A stretch of 64,000 bases of DNA, from NCBI GenBank assembly GCA_017542475.1, contig JAFXXD010000021.1, positions 21,729-85,728 on the forward strand. Reading direction: 5' to 3'. This document shows positions 18,501 to 26,996 of this stretch, piece by piece (position 1 is the first letter of the stretch; each line of letters begins with the position of its first letter). Both the position numbers and the translations under genes were made by a program. The notes below the pieces were generated by a model. The model was not told the origin of the DNA and did not search any database. It saw only the letters and a program-made list of their open reading frames with translations. The stretch is from Ruminococcus sp. (GTDB taxonomy: Bacteria > Bacillota > Clostridia > Oscillospirales > Ruminococcaceae).

Positions 18501-19901
18501 TTTCGGGTTTACCTTGGTATTGAAGCTGTCGATGACCTGTAGATTTTTTAGCTTTACCGCGCCTATCTCGGTCAGCCTGTCGTGGCGGAAGCTCAGGCCT
18601 GTGGTCTCGACGTCGAAAACGATTATCTCGTCGTCGAGCTTGCGGTCGTCATCGCCGTAAACGACCATATCACGCTCGATATCGTTTACGACGTAAGCCT
18701 CCATACCGTATATGACCTTGAAATTCTTGGGCATATTATACATACAGTCGGGGAAAGCCTGCACATTGCCGTGGTCGGTTATCGCCATAGCCTGATGTCC
18801 CCACTCGGCGGCACGGTTTATGAGAGTAACTGGATCGGTAACGGCGTCCATAGCCGACATATTCGTATGGCAGTGGAGCTCTACGCGCTTCTCGTGATAG
18901 GTATCTGTTTTCGGAGTGCGCTTCACCTTTATGAGCGAGTTAGGCATTATGCAGATGTCCTTCGCGAACTGGTCGTAGTCTATCTTGCCCGCAATAAGGA
19001 GAGTAGTACCGTTCTTGATGCCCGTGAAGAGCTTCAGCTCGTCCTCGTCATTCTCCTTGACGAACACCTTCACAAGAAGTGAGCCGCTGTAATCGGTGAC
19101 GTTGAACGTCACGACGGTCTTGCCGCTTTTCAGCTCCTTAGCCTCGGAGGCGAACACGTCTCCGACGATGACTACGCGCTCGGACAGAAGCTTCACAGCC
19201 TCGGATATGGATATCGGCTTCTCGCGGATAGGACGTCCCTTAAGCAGCTCCGCGGACTCGGCGTCGAAGTCCATATTCAGCGATGTGGTATCCACGGAGC
19301 GCGTGGGCATAGCCGCAAGTATCTGCTCCTGACGCTTTTCTTCCTCGGACTTCTCAGGCGCGAACTGGTCACTGTAATCAGGCAGCGTAGCCTCGACCTC
19401 GGCGGTTATAGTGTCGAATTCCTCAGAGGTGATAGCCTCGCCGCCGAGGAGCTCTATCTCGAAGCTGAGTCCGTACATATTGTAAATGAGCTGGCTGAGA
19501 CTGCGCGAAAAGCGGAAGTGCTCAAGTATATCCCTGCCGCTGTGCTTGAGCCCGATACTTATCTTGTTTTCGGAGCGTCTTATATCGGCGTCGTCGAGGA
19601 AGCCGTTTACAACAGACACGTCTCTTTTCAGCAGTATGAGTATGTCCGTGAACTGTGACATCTCAAACAGCGCTTCCTCGTACCTCGGATACAGGCGAAC
19701 GGAATCAACCTTTATTGCTGCCGCAAGTGCGTTCTCGAACGCGAAAATGTCCGCCGACTGAACGTATGCCGTGAACCTCACAAAGAAGCCGAAATGCCTA
19801 AGGTCAGCGGAATACGTCATTTTATATATCTCGCCCGCACCCACAGATTCGGGGAGCTCGGCGCAGTATTCCTTTAAAAACTCGGATAAAACAATGTTCA
19901 T
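15567..19901 (-). CDS. polC: DNA polymerase III PolC, alpha subunit
   Basis: This 1444-residue protein has the full Gram-positive PolC layout: N-terminal domains, an OB-fold at about 235-320, a PHP domain split by a DEDD-type proofreading exonuclease (IIVFDVETTGLSF, AHNARFDTNM, HRASDDALML), and the polymerase core (GSRGSVGSSFVASM, PDIDLNFSDEYQ). A zinc-binding module is visible with paired cysteines (CPNPDC and CPKCG). The C-terminus SSQMSFF resembles a beta-clamp binding motif. It is the replicative polymerase. It closes the pyrH-to-polC cluster, 62 bases after ispG, with a small GC hairpin in the gap. Confidence 0.98.
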   Translation of the reverse strand: MNIVLSEFLKEYCAELPESVGAGEIYKMTYSADLRHFGFFVRFTAYVQSADIFAFENALAAAIKVDSVRLYPRYEEALFEMSQFTDILILLKRDVSVVNGFLDDADIRRSENKISIGLKHSGRDILEHFRFSRSLSQLIYNMYGLSFEIELLGGEAITSEEFDTITAEVEATLPDYSDQFAPEKSEEEKRQEQILAAMPTRSVDTTSLNMDFDAESAELLKGRPIREKPISISEAVKLLSERVVIVGDVFASEAKELKSGKTVVTFNVTDYSGSLLVKVFVKENDEDELKLFTGIKNGTTLLIAGKIDYDQFAKDICIMPNSLIKVKRTPKTDTYHEKRVELHCHTNMSAMDAVTDPVTLINRAAEWGHQAMAITDHGNVQAFPDCMYNMPKNFKVIYGMEAYVVNDIERDMVVYGDDDRKLDDEIIVFDVETTGLSFRHDRLTEIGAVKLKNLQVIDSFNTKVNPKFHIPEKITELTGISDADVADAPEEAEALRMFMEFCGDKPVLVAHNARFDTNMINQVCKRNGIDFPYTWVDTLVMCQSMLPEMGRHRLNLVAKQLKLGNFEHHRASDDALMLAKIFIELSGRLKNERSFATIQQLNTLVDEIEKKKLKSYHQIILVRNQAGLKNLYRLVSISNLEYFYKKPLIPKSVLVQHREGLIFGSACESGELFRAMVDLRSQDFIDELAKFYDYLEIQPICNNEFMVREGTVRSDDELREFNSDIVKLGERLNIPVCATCDVHFIDPKDAIFRKIILTTMGFKDAEYQAPLYFRTTDEMMREFAYLGEDKAKEIVITNTNAVADMIEVVRPIPKGTFTPTIEGAEEELTRITHDKAHEIYGDPLPELVDKRLDRELSSIIKHGFSVLYIIAQKLVWNSVEHGYLVGSRGSVGSSFVASMAGISEVNPLPPHYVCPNPDCKYSEFLQDGVYGSGFDLPPKKCPKCGADLNRDGHDIPFETFLGFDGDKAPDIDLNFSDEYQFWAHRYTEELFGKSNVFKAGTISVVADKTAFGYVKKYCEDNGITLNNSEMNRLAIGCTGIKRTTGQHPGGMVVVPSDYEVYDFTPVQHPADTADSEIITTHFTFNSLHDTILKLDELGHVVPTLYKHLEDLTGMKIKDVPTSDPDVIRMCTDCSVLGVTAEDIFCKTGSLGIPEMGTGFTIQMLLDAKPTKFSDFLQISGLSHGTDVWLGNAKDLIDNNVCTISEVIGTRDSIMTYLLYKGVEPKMAFQIMEWTRKGKAPKQFTPEIIEMLRNHNVPEWYIESCLKIKYMFPKAHAAAYVIAAIKLGWFKLHMPLEYYATYFSVRGEDFNAELAVQGKEVVRAKLRELRELGNDRSKKESDLYDILLITNEMLSRGYEFLPIDLFKSDAKDFLIEDGKLRIPFSAMSGVGENAAKGLREAAQKGGFISIEEFQDMSGASKTTIDMLKSIGAFGDLPESSQMSFF

Positions 19902-19933
19902 ATATACAACTCCGTTAAGGGTAAATCAAGACT

Positions 19934-19961
19934 TCAAGGGCGAACAGAGTCCGCCCTTGCA
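19934..19961 (-). other. short hairpin between ispG and polC
   Basis: CAAGGGCG and CGCCCTTG (with minor internal mismatch) form a GC-rich stem without a following T-run. It could be an RNA stability element; it is not a convincing terminator. Confidence 0.4.
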
Positions 19962-19963
19962 CA

Positions 19964-21001
19964 TTAAAGCTTTTCTACCTCGGCAAGAAGCTCGGGGACT
20001 ATCTCCGCCTCGCTTATCTTGCGCTGAGTGCCGTCTTTCTTGAAGATGATAGCGCAGCCGTCACCGCCCGCGATACCGATATCAGCTTCGCGAGCCTCTC
20101 CCGGTCCGTTGACGATACAGCCCATAACTGCGACAGTTATGTCCTTGTCCAGATCCTTGAGCGCCGCTTCGACCTTCTTAGCCGTACCGATGAGGTCGAT
20201 ACGCGTGCGGCCGCAGGTCGGACATGAGACGAAGCGTACTCCGCCGCGCTTGCCTATACATCTGAGGATATCCTTCGCCGCCTCTATCTCCTTGACAGGG
20301 TCATCGGTAAGGGAGACACGGATAGTCTCGCCTATACCATCACACAGGAGTGAGCCGATACCGACAGCGGACTTGATAAGTCCCATACGCTCGGTGCCTG
20401 CCTCGGTTACGCCGAGGTGGAGCGGATAATTGCACTTCTCAGCCGCAAGGCGGTAGGAAGCTATCATACGGTTAACGTCCGAGGACTTGATGGAGATAAC
20501 GATGTCCTCGAAGTCGAATCTTTCAAGCAGAGCCGCGTGTCCCATAGCGCTCTCGACGAGAGCCTCGGGCGTGGGAGAGCCGTACTTCGCAAGAATATCC
20601 TTTTCAAGCGAACCCGAATTAACGCCGATACGTATGGGCAGACTGTGAGCGCGGCAGGCGTCAACTACTGCCTTTACCCTGTCCATATCGCCGATGTTGC
20701 CGGGGTTGATGCGTATCTTGTCAACACCTGCGGCGGCAGCTTCGATTGCGAGCTTGTAGTCGAAGTGGATATCCGCAACGAGCGGTATCTTCACCGCTTC
20801 CTTGATAGCGGGAATGAGCTTTACCGCGTCCATATTCGGGATAGCCGCGCGGATTATCTCGCAGCCCGCCTTTTCGAGCTCGACTGCCTGCTTCACACTG
20901 CCCTCAATATCATCCGAACGGGCGTTCAGCATCGACTGTATGTATATGTGCTTTCCGTCGAGGACACAGTCCCCCACCTTTACAGGTCTGACATTTCTCA
21001 T
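19964..21001 (-). CDS. ispG: HMBPP synthase (flavodoxin/ferredoxin-dependent)
   Basis: The 345-residue protein has the substrate barrel (QSMLNARSDDIEGSVKQ, ADIHFDYKLA) and the C-terminal 4Fe-4S domain with cysteines in CPTCGRT and MGCIVNGPGEA. It reduces MEcPP to HMBPP in the MEP isoprenoid pathway. Together with dxr in the same cluster it shows that isoprenoids are made by the non-mevalonate route. A flavodoxin gene in the his operon could be an electron donor, but nothing in the sequence shows this. Confidence 0.97.
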   Translation of the reverse strand: MRNVRPVKVGDCVLDGKHIYIQSMLNARSDDIEGSVKQAVELEKAGCEIIRAAIPNMDAVKLIPAIKEAVKIPLVADIHFDYKLAIEAAAAGVDKIRINPGNIGDMDRVKAVVDACRAHSLPIRIGVNSGSLEKDILAKYGSPTPEALVESAMGHAALLERFDFEDIVISIKSSDVNRMIASYRLAAEKCNYPLHLGVTEAGTERMGLIKSAVGIGSLLCDGIGETIRVSLTDDPVKEIEAAKDILRCIGKRGGVRFVSCPTCGRTRIDLIGTAKKVEAALKDLDKDITVAVMGCIVNGPGEAREADIGIAGGDGCAIIFKKDGTQRKISEAEIVPELLAEVEKL

Positions 21002-21037
21002 AGTTTACTCTCCTCTATGTAGGCGGCACAGCCGCTG

Positions 21038-22102
21038 TTATTTGTTGATTATGCGCATTACGTCGTTGAATGTGGCGAATATCATAAGACCGAACAGCAG
21101 AACGATACCCGCAAGGTGCACATAGCCCTCGTGCTCGGGCTTGACGGGCTTGCGGCGTATCAGCTCGATGAAGCAGAACAGCAGTCTGCCGCCGTCGAGT
21201 CCCGGTACAGGCAAAAGATTAAATATGCCGACGTTTATCGTGATGAGCGCCGTCATATACACAAGCATAAACACGAGGTCCTCGGTGGACTCCGCCTCCT
21301 GCGTCGTCTCGTTTATCGAGGTGACAACTCCGACAGGTCCCGATATCTGGTCCTTGCTGAGCTTGCCCGTTATCATCTGCTTGATTGACAAAACAACAAT
21401 ATGGCCCATGGAGAGAGCAGTCTCTCCCGAGCACCGCATAACGCTCAGAACGCCCTTGTCATCGGTGACAAGACCGAAGTCCATCATCTCGCCCGAGGCA
21501 TCGTCATGGAAGGTGACATTTTCAAGCTTTACGCGCTTGCCGTCACGCTTTACAACTACGTCGTGCGTCTCTGACTCGAACGTCGCGAACATATAGTCAA
21601 TGTCGAGATAGCTGTATATCGACGTGCCGTCTATCTTAACTATCTTGTCTCCGTGGCAAAGACCACCTGTCTGACAGCTATGTGCATAGTAGGTCTTGGT
21701 ACCGTCATCTTCAAGCTTACCACTGAAACCGCTTATCTTAGTAGTCGGTATGACCTCGAACATACTCACCATTATGGTGCACATCACAAATCCGAGCAGG
21801 AAGTTCATACAAGCGCCCGCAACGAGCACGAGCATCCGCTTCCAAAGCTTGGCATTGCGGAAGGAGCGCGGATTGTCCTCGCTCGAATCCTCGCCCTCCA
21901 TGGCGCAGTAGCCTCCGAGCGGGAGAAGTCTCAGCGAGTAGGCTGTCTCGCCGAAGCGCTTTTGCAGGAGCTTGGGTCCCATGCCGACTGAAAATTCAAG
22001 CACGCTGATACCGCTCAGCTTGGCACATATAAAATGTCCGAACTCGTGTATCGTGACAATGAGCCCGAATATGATAAGTGCAAAAACTATTCCTTTACCC
22101 AT
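21038..22102 (-). CDS. rseP: site-2 RIP metalloprotease
   Basis: The ATG at 22102 (MGKGIVFALIIFG) is preferred over one 27 bases upstream because AAAGGA lies just before it and the protein then starts at the usual first membrane segment. The zinc motif is HEFGH at the N-terminus, a PDZ domain lies in the middle, and the second active-site motif NLLPVPGLDGGRL is near the C-terminus. It cuts membrane-spanning substrates such as anti-sigma factors or signal-peptide remnants. This window holds three transmembrane anti-sigma candidates, which makes a link possible. Confidence 0.95.
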   Translation of the reverse strand: MGKGIVFALIIFGLIVTIHEFGHFICAKLSGISVLEFSVGMGPKLLQKRFGETAYSLRLLPLGGYCAMEGEDSSEDNPRSFRNAKLWKRMLVLVAGACMNFLLGFVMCTIMVSMFEVIPTTKISGFSGKLEDDGTKTYYAHSCQTGGLCHGDKIVKIDGTSIYSYLDIDYMFATFESETHDVVVKRDGKRVKLENVTFHDDASGEMMDFGLVTDDKGVLSVMRCSGETALSMGHIVVLSIKQMITGKLSKDQISGPVGVVTSINETTQEAESTEDLVFMLVYMTALITINVGIFNLLPVPGLDGGRLLFCFIELIRRKPVKPEHEGYVHLAGIVLLFGLMIFATFNDVMRIINK

Positions 22103-22125
22103 TTGTATCCTTTCTTTCTCTTCTC

Positions 22126-23268
22126 TCAAATAAGGCTTCTGACGTACTCTCTTGCACGCTTGTCAGCCTTCATTACGTCCTCGTAGCAGTTTATGTCCGA
22201 ATAGTCGAACTTTTCGAGGACTGACGATACTATCTCGCCTATCTGTATAAAGCTTATCTCGTCGTTGAGGAAGGCGCGTACAGCCTCCTCATTCGCAGAA
22301 TTCACGAGGCAGGGATAAGCTCCGCCGCGTGTTATCGCATCAATTGCCGCACCGAGACACTTAAAGGTCGAATAGTCGGGCTTGGCAAAGGTGAGAGTGC
22401 CGTAGTCCGTGAGGGACAGCCTCTTTGTCGGACACTCGAAGCGGTCGGGATAGGTCAGCGCGTACTGTATCGGTATCTTCATATCGGGCACTCCGAGCTG
22501 AGCAATGACTGCGTAGTCGTTGTACTCGACTGCGGAGTGGATAACGCTCTGACGGTGAACAACAATGTCTATCTGGTCTGGCTCAAGGTCGAACAGCCAC
22601 TTAGCCTCGATGAATTCGAGTCCCTTGTTCATAAGGGTGGCGGAATCTATCGTTATCTTGTTGCCCATATCCCAGTTCGGGTGCTTTAGCGCGTCCGCCT
22701 TGGTGACATTTCTGAGCTGCTCATAGCTATAGCCGTAGAAGGGTCCGCCCGAAGCCGTGAGGATTATCTTCGACACCTGACTGCGCTTGTTGCCCTGCAA
22801 GCACTGGAATATCGCCGAATGCTCGCTGTCCACGGGGTAAATTTTCACACCCATTTCAGCCGCATTCGCCATAACGAGGCTTCCGCCCGCGACAAGAGTC
22901 TCCTTGTTCGCGAGGGCTACGTCCTTGCGGGCTCCGATAGCTGTCAGTGTGGGAAGAAGTCCCACCATACCGACAACGGAATTGAGCACGATATCGTTCT
23001 CCTTCACGGAGGCGATACGGCACAGACCGTCCATTCCGCAGAGTATCTCGACGTCCATATCGGCAAGGCTCTGCTTCAGCTCAGGGTACTTTTCATCGTT
23101 GTAGATGCACACGTACTTGGGCTTGAACTTCCTCACCTGCTCGCTCAGGAGCTTCACACTGCTGTGAGCCGCAAGTCCGACGATATTGAAGCCCTGCTTC
23201 TCGCAGACCTCGAGAGCCTGCGTTCCTATCGAGCCTGTCGAGCCGAGAATAGAAACATTTTTGTTCAT
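22126..23268 (-). CDS. dxr: 1-deoxy-D-xylulose-5-phosphate reductoisomerase
   Basis: The 380-residue protein begins with the NADPH motif ILGSTGSIGTQALEV and has the conserved VALANKETLVAGG, PVDSEHSAIFQCL and the catalytic flexible-loop region. It makes MEP, the committed step of the non-mevalonate pathway. It lies 23 bases before the rseP start in the standard cluster order. Confidence 0.97.
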   Translation of the reverse strand: MNKNVSILGSTGSIGTQALEVCEKQGFNIVGLAAHSSVKLLSEQVRKFKPKYVCIYNDEKYPELKQSLADMDVEILCGMDGLCRIASVKENDIVLNSVVGMVGLLPTLTAIGARKDVALANKETLVAGGSLVMANAAEMGVKIYPVDSEHSAIFQCLQGNKRSQVSKIILTASGGPFYGYSYEQLRNVTKADALKHPNWDMGNKITIDSATLMNKGLEFIEAKWLFDLEPDQIDIVVHRQSVIHSAVEYNDYAVIAQLGVPDMKIPIQYALTYPDRFECPTKRLSLTDYGTLTFAKPDYSTFKCLGAAIDAITRGGAYPCLVNSANEEAVRAFLNDEISFIQIGEIVSSVLEKFDYSDINCYEDVMKADKRAREYVRSLI

Positions 23269-23380
23269 TATATTATATCTCCTTTATGTCGTGAAAATTC
23301 ACGTCGGGCGGAAACAGCAAGATTCCGCATAAGCACAAAAGGGACTATCCGCATACACGATTAGTCTCCTTTCGTTGATA

Positions 23381-24295
23381 TTACTGCACTCCCACGAGTG
23401 CGATAAAGGCATAGAATGTCGGAAGCACGAAAAGCACGCTGTCGAAGCGGTCCATAAGTCCGCCGTGACCGGGCATTATCTTTCCGTAGTCCTTGAAGCC
23501 TATCTGACGCTTCACCATAGAAGCCGAGAGGTCGCCTATTGCTCCGACGACTGCGCAGACAGCACCCGTCACGAATGCGATGACAGCTCTCTTGGGCGTA
23601 AAGCCGTAGAAAAGCGAAAATGCGACCGCATATACAACAGCGGTAGTCAGTATACCGCCGACGAAGCCCTCGATAGTCTTTTTCGGGCTTATCTCGGGAC
23701 AGAGCTTGTGCCTGCCGACAGCCACGCCCGTGAAATACGCTCCCGTGTCGGCTATCCACGCTCCGCACAGAGCCATTATCAGCAGGAACAGACCGTTCTT
23801 GCTGTCCATACGTTCAATGCGTATCATCGTGGTCATCGCCTGCGGTACGAGTATCATACACGCGAGCACGAAGAATACCTGCTCGTAGCGGATGGTCTTG
23901 TGCTTTTTCAGCCATGTCACGAATATCACGAAAGCCGCGGCGAGCGTGAGTGCAAATACAAGGAGCGAAGGCGACGCCGACCAGCCGAATATCTCTACCC
24001 TCTCGACGGGAACAGTTGTATCGAACGGAACGGAATATTCGTCATGCGAGGTAAAGAGCTCCGTGTAGTCAACGTAATATGTAAAGCAATAGATAAGGGG
24101 TAAAAGCACCCCGCAGAGCTCCGCGGAAATAAGTATCGGAAGGCATTTGTGGAGCTTCACCGCCCGAAGCAGCTCGAACAGCATTACTGCGGTCATCGCC
24201 GCGACTGCTATCGGGAGAAGCACTGTGCTGTGAAAATACAGGACTACCGCCAGCAGAGCCGCGCCTACAGCTCCCGAGATTATCCTTGTAAGCAT
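23381..24295 (-). CDS. cdsA: phosphatidate cytidylyltransferase
   Basis: This 304-residue protein has about eight membrane segments and the C-terminal signature SASMVKRQIGFKDYGKIMPG HGGLMDRFDS (split here), typical of CDP-diacylglycerol synthases. It activates phosphatidic acid for phospholipid synthesis. The ATG overlaps the uppS stop by one base (TGATG). About 110 bases separate it from dxr. Confidence 0.96.
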   Translation of the reverse strand: MLTRIISGAVGAALLAVVLYFHSTVLLPIAVAAMTAVMLFELLRAVKLHKCLPILISAELCGVLLPLIYCFTYYVDYTELFTSHDEYSVPFDTTVPVERVEIFGWSASPSLLVFALTLAAAFVIFVTWLKKHKTIRYEQVFFVLACMILVPQAMTTMIRIERMDSKNGLFLLIMALCGAWIADTGAYFTGVAVGRHKLCPEISPKKTIEGFVGGILTTAVVYAVAFSLFYGFTPKRAVIAFVTGAVCAVVGAIGDLSASMVKRQIGFKDYGKIMPGHGGLMDRFDSVLFVLPTFYAFIALVGVQ

Positions 24296-25038
24296 CAGAC
24301 GCCACCGAATCTGCGGCTGCGGTTAGCGTAGTCGATTATCGCGGCGTTGAGGTCCTCACCCGTGAAGTCGGGCCAGAGGATATCGGTGAAGTAATACTCC
24401 GCATAAGCGCACTGCCAGATAAGGAAGTTCGAGAGACGGAGCTCGCCGCTCGGGCGGATAACGAGGTCAACATCGGGGAAACCCGCTGTGTAGAGACCGT
24501 CAGCGATAGTCTGCTCGGTTATATCCTCGGGCTGGAGCTCGCCGTTCTTTACCTTTTCGGCTATCTTGCGGCAGCTGTTGGCGATATCATCTCTTCCGCC
24601 GTAGTTGACAGCGAGGAAAACTATCATCTCGTCGTAGTCCTTTGAAGCCTCCTCGACCTCAATCATCTTGTTGCGGAGCTTCTCGGAGAAACGAGCCTTG
24701 TCACCCATAAATATGAGTCTTGTCTTCTCCTCGTGGAGCCAGTGAACATCTCCGAGGTAATCGTAAAACAGCTTCATAAGACCCGCTACCTCGTCCTCGG
24801 GACGGTTCCAGTTCTCGGTGGAGAATGCGTAGAACGACAGGTGCTTCAGACCAATGTCCTTGCAGTGACGGATTATCTTCTTGAAGGTCTTGGCACCCTC
24901 GATATGTCCCATAGGACGGGGAAGCCCGCGCTTCTTAGCCCATCTTCCGTTTCCGTCCATGATTATTCCGACGTGCTGCGGAAGCACCTCGGGGAGCTCT
25001 GTCAGGAGCTCCTCTTTCTTTTTACCGAATAAAGCCAT
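24295..25038 (-). CDS. uppS: undecaprenyl diphosphate synthase
   Basis: The 247-residue cis-prenyltransferase has HVGIIMDGNGRWAKKRG with the catalytic Asp, the FSTENWNRP motif, and VIRPSGELRLSNFL at the C-terminal end. It builds the C55 lipid carrier for peptidoglycan and wall polymers from IPP made by the neighbouring MEP enzymes. It starts 9 bases after frr. Confidence 0.97.
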   Translation of the reverse strand: MALFGKKKEELLTELPEVLPQHVGIIMDGNGRWAKKRGLPRPMGHIEGAKTFKKIIRHCKDIGLKHLSFYAFSTENWNRPEDEVAGLMKLFYDYLGDVHWLHEEKTRLIFMGDKARFSEKLRNKMIEVEEASKDYDEMIVFLAVNYGGRDDIANSCRKIAEKVKNGELQPEDITEQTIADGLYTAGFPDVDLVIRPSGELRLSNFLIWQCAYAEYYFTDILWPDFTGEDLNAAIIDYANRSRRFGGV

Positions 25039-25047
25039 TGTTTCACC

Positions 25048-25602
25048 TCAGACAGTCATTATCTCTTTTTCTTTATCAGCTACAGCCTTGTCTGCGCTGG
25101 CGCAGTTCTTGTCAGTGAGATCCTGCACCTTCTTCTCGCAGTCCTTGAGGTCGTCCTCAGTTATCTCGGAGTTCTTCTGCATCTTCTTGAGCTTTTCCAT
25201 TGTGTCGCGTCTGATGGAGCGGATAGCTACCTTGCAGTCCTCGCCGAGCTTCTTTACGCCCTTGCAGAGCTCCTTGCGGCGCTCCTCTGTGAGCTGAGGG
25301 AAGGCAAGACGGATGACGCTGCCGTCGTTGGTGGGATTGATACCGATATCGGAAGCCTGTATAGCCTTCTCGATAGGCTTGAGCTGGTTCTTCTCCCAAG
25401 GGGAGATAACGAGGATACGTCCCTCTGATACAGAGATAGCCGCCATCTGATTGATGGGAGTGGGTGTTCCCCAGTAGTCAACGTTTACCTTGTCAAGAAC
25501 GGCGGGATTTGCACGTCCTGCACGGATAGCCGCGAGCTCCTTGTCGAGCGAGCCGAGGCTCTTGGACATTTTTTCCTTAGCGTGGTCAAGTGTTTCTTTC
25601 AT
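25048..25602 (-). CDS. frr: ribosome recycling factor
   Basis: The 184-residue protein has the RRF signatures IRAGRANPAVLDKV, YWGTPTPINQMA and the C-terminal helical bundle (RSIRRDTMEKLKKMQK). It splits post-termination ribosomes with EF-G. It lies 44 bases downstream of pyrH in the usual order. Confidence 0.97.
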   Translation of the reverse strand: MKETLDHAKEKMSKSLGSLDKELAAIRAGRANPAVLDKVNVDYWGTPTPINQMAAISVSEGRILVISPWEKNQLKPIEKAIQASDIGINPTNDGSVIRLAFPQLTEERRKELCKGVKKLGEDCKVAIRSIRRDTMEKLKKMQKNSEITEDDLKDCEKKVQDLTDKNCASADKAVADKEKEIMTV

Positions 25603-25646
25603 TGTGATACATTCCTTTCTATGCAGAAATTTAATTTCGTGTATTT

Positions 25647-26357
25647 TCAGTCCTCGTATACGACCGTACCTACGTCCTCGCCCATAACAGCGTCATAGAT
25701 GTTATCGGGACGGCTGAGGTCGAATACGAGCATCTTCATCTTGTTATCGCGGCACATAGCAGCGGCAGTGGAGTCCATAACGCCGAGCTCCTCACCGATG
25801 ACCTTGGAGAAAGTGAGTGTGCTGTACTTCTTCGCATCGGGATACTTGTGGGGGTCCTTGTCGTATACACCGTCAACGAGCGTAGCCTTGAGGAAGATGT
25901 CGGCATTTATCTCGGCAGCACGGAGCGAAGCAGCCGTATCCGTCGAGAAGAAGGGGTTGCCAGTACCGCAGCCGAAGATGACTACCCTGCCCTTGTCAAG
26001 ATGACGGACAGCTCTGTTGCGGATATAAGGCTCAGCTACCTGCGACATATTGATAGCGGTCTGCACGCGGGTATCGCAGCCGAGCGATTCGAGCACGTCT
26101 GCAAGCGCAAGAGCGTTCATAGCAGTTGCGAGCATACCGATGTGGTCGGCTCTTGTTCTGTCCATAGCTCCGCTCGAGCGTCCTCTCCAGAAGTTGCCTC
26201 CGCCTACAACTACAGCTACCTGTACGCCTGCGTCAACGACCTTCTTTATACTCGTGCATATCTCGGTGATAACGTCGTAGTTAAGACCTGTTTTCTTGTC
26301 GCCTGCGAGAGCCTCGCCGCTGACCTTCAATAATATTCTTTTGTATTTGGGTTCCAT
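25647..26357 (-). CDS. pyrH: UMP kinase
   Basis: The amino-acid-kinase-family protein starts [19 protein letters not shown] and has the [27 protein letters not shown] and [13 protein letters not shown] motifs. It phosphorylates UMP to UDP. I chose the ATG at 26357; a GTG three codons upstream is also possible, and GGTGGAG precedes the ATG. It is the promoter-proximal gene of the cluster that ends with polC. Confidence 0.96.
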   Translation of the reverse strand: MEPKYKRILLKVSGEALAGDKKTGLNYDVITEICTSIKKVVDAGVQVAVVVGGGNFWRGRSSGAMDRTRADHIGMLATAMNALALADVLESLGCDTRVQTAINMSQVAEPYIRNRAVRHLDKGRVVIFGCGTGNPFFSTDTAASLRAAEINADIFLKATLVDGVYDKDPHKYPDAKKYSTLTFSKVIGEELGVMDSTAAAMCRDNKMKMLVFDLSRPDNIYDAVMGEDVGTVVYED

Positions 26358-26388
26358 ACTCTCCACCTCGCAAAAAATTACTGTATCT

Positions 26389-26417
26389 ATTTTACACTAA
26401 AAACGCATTTCTGTAAA
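26389..26417 (-). promoter_or_regulatory. promoter of the pyrH-polC cluster
   Basis: On the minus strand TTTACA (26412-26417) and TAAAAT (26389-26394) are 17 bp apart, about 30 bases upstream of the pyrH start. The rest of the gap up to 26565 is A+T-rich without any gene I can recognise. Confidence 0.65.
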
Positions 26418-26565
26418 GTGCAAATTGCCAGAAAAACACCAAAACCGCATAATTTTATTTATTTTACTAATTATTTTCAGTCAATTCTTTTGATAACAGA
26501 GCCTCTTCGTCAAATCAAACAAAAATGTTGACAATTTCTTGTAGCATTCTTTGCCTTTACCGTCC

Positions 26566-26594
26566 TTGACAACTAAGTCTCTCTGTGGTATAAT
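26566..26594 (+). promoter_or_regulatory. consensus sigma-A promoter of the tRNA-Ser pair
   Basis: Perfect TTGACA (26566-26571), 17-bp spacer and TATAAT (26589-26594), about 40 bases before the first tRNA. Confidence 0.93.
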
Positions 26595-26633
26595 AATAAA
26601 GCTGACTAATCAAACTCAGCCATTTTAAATAAT

Positions 26634-26722
26634 GGAGAGGTATCGAAGCGGTCATAACGAGGCGGTCTTGAAAACCGTTTGACTTAACGGTCACGTGGGT
26701 TCGAATCCCACCCTCTCCGCCA
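26634..26722 (+). tRNA. tRNA-Ser (anticodon TGA)
   Basis: Acceptor stem GGAGAGG/CCTCTCC, an anticodon loop CTTGAAA giving TGA, a long variable arm typical of serine tRNAs, the T-loop GTTCGAATC and an encoded CCA end. It reads UCA and UCG codons. Confidence 0.96.
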
Positions 26723-26746
26723 TATTCGTCGATTTATCGTCGGTTT

Positions 26747-26836
26747 GCGGATTTACCCAAGTGGTGAAGGGGCTCCCCTGCTAAGGGAGTAGGTCGGGAA
26801 ACCGGCGCGAGAGTTCAAATCTCTCAATCCGCGCCA
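26747..26836 (+). tRNA. tRNA-Ser (anticodon GCT)
   Basis: Acceptor GCGGATT/AATCCGC, anticodon stem CTCCC/GGGAG with loop CTGCTAA giving GCT, a long variable arm, T-loop GTTCAAATC and an encoded CCA. It reads AGC/AGU codons. It lies 24 bases after the first tRNA on the same transcript. Confidence 0.96.
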
Positions 26837-26858
26837 GCACGGTGTACGTGCAGCCAGA

Positions 26859-26894
26859 TTCGCGGTTCAGTTCTTCTGAGCCGCGAATTTTTTT
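26859..26894 (+). terminator. terminator of the tRNA-Ser operon
   Basis: TTCGCGGTTCAG and CTGAGCCGCGAA form a 12-bp stem (one G-U) followed by seven T. Confidence 0.9.
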
Positions 26895-26933
26895 GCGCTT
26901 CATAGCGTATCTTAATCGGTTCAGCTGCATAAT

Positions 26934-26955
26934 CGCCGCAGGATATCCTGCGGCG
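26934..26955. repeat. 22-bp perfect palindrome
   Basis: CGCCGCAGGAT and ATCCTGCGGCG form an uninterrupted palindrome between the tRNA terminator and the pullulanase terminator. It could be a protein-binding site or a secondary terminator. Confidence 0.6.
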
Positions 26956-26968
26956 TATTATTATACGC

Positions 26969-26995
26969 AAAAAAGCTCCCGCTAAGGGAGCTTTT
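26969..26995 (-). terminator. terminator of the pullulanase gene
   Basis: AAAAGCTCCC/GGGAGCTTTT, a 10-bp stem with a 5-base loop, followed on the minus strand by a T-run. It begins 2 bases after the stop codon. Confidence 0.9.
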
Positions 26996-26996
26996 C

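Noticed and set aside
16026-18542. Long open frames antisense to polC (16026-17210 and 17259-18542)
   Set aside because: They mirror codon bias of polC, and no domain is recognisable.
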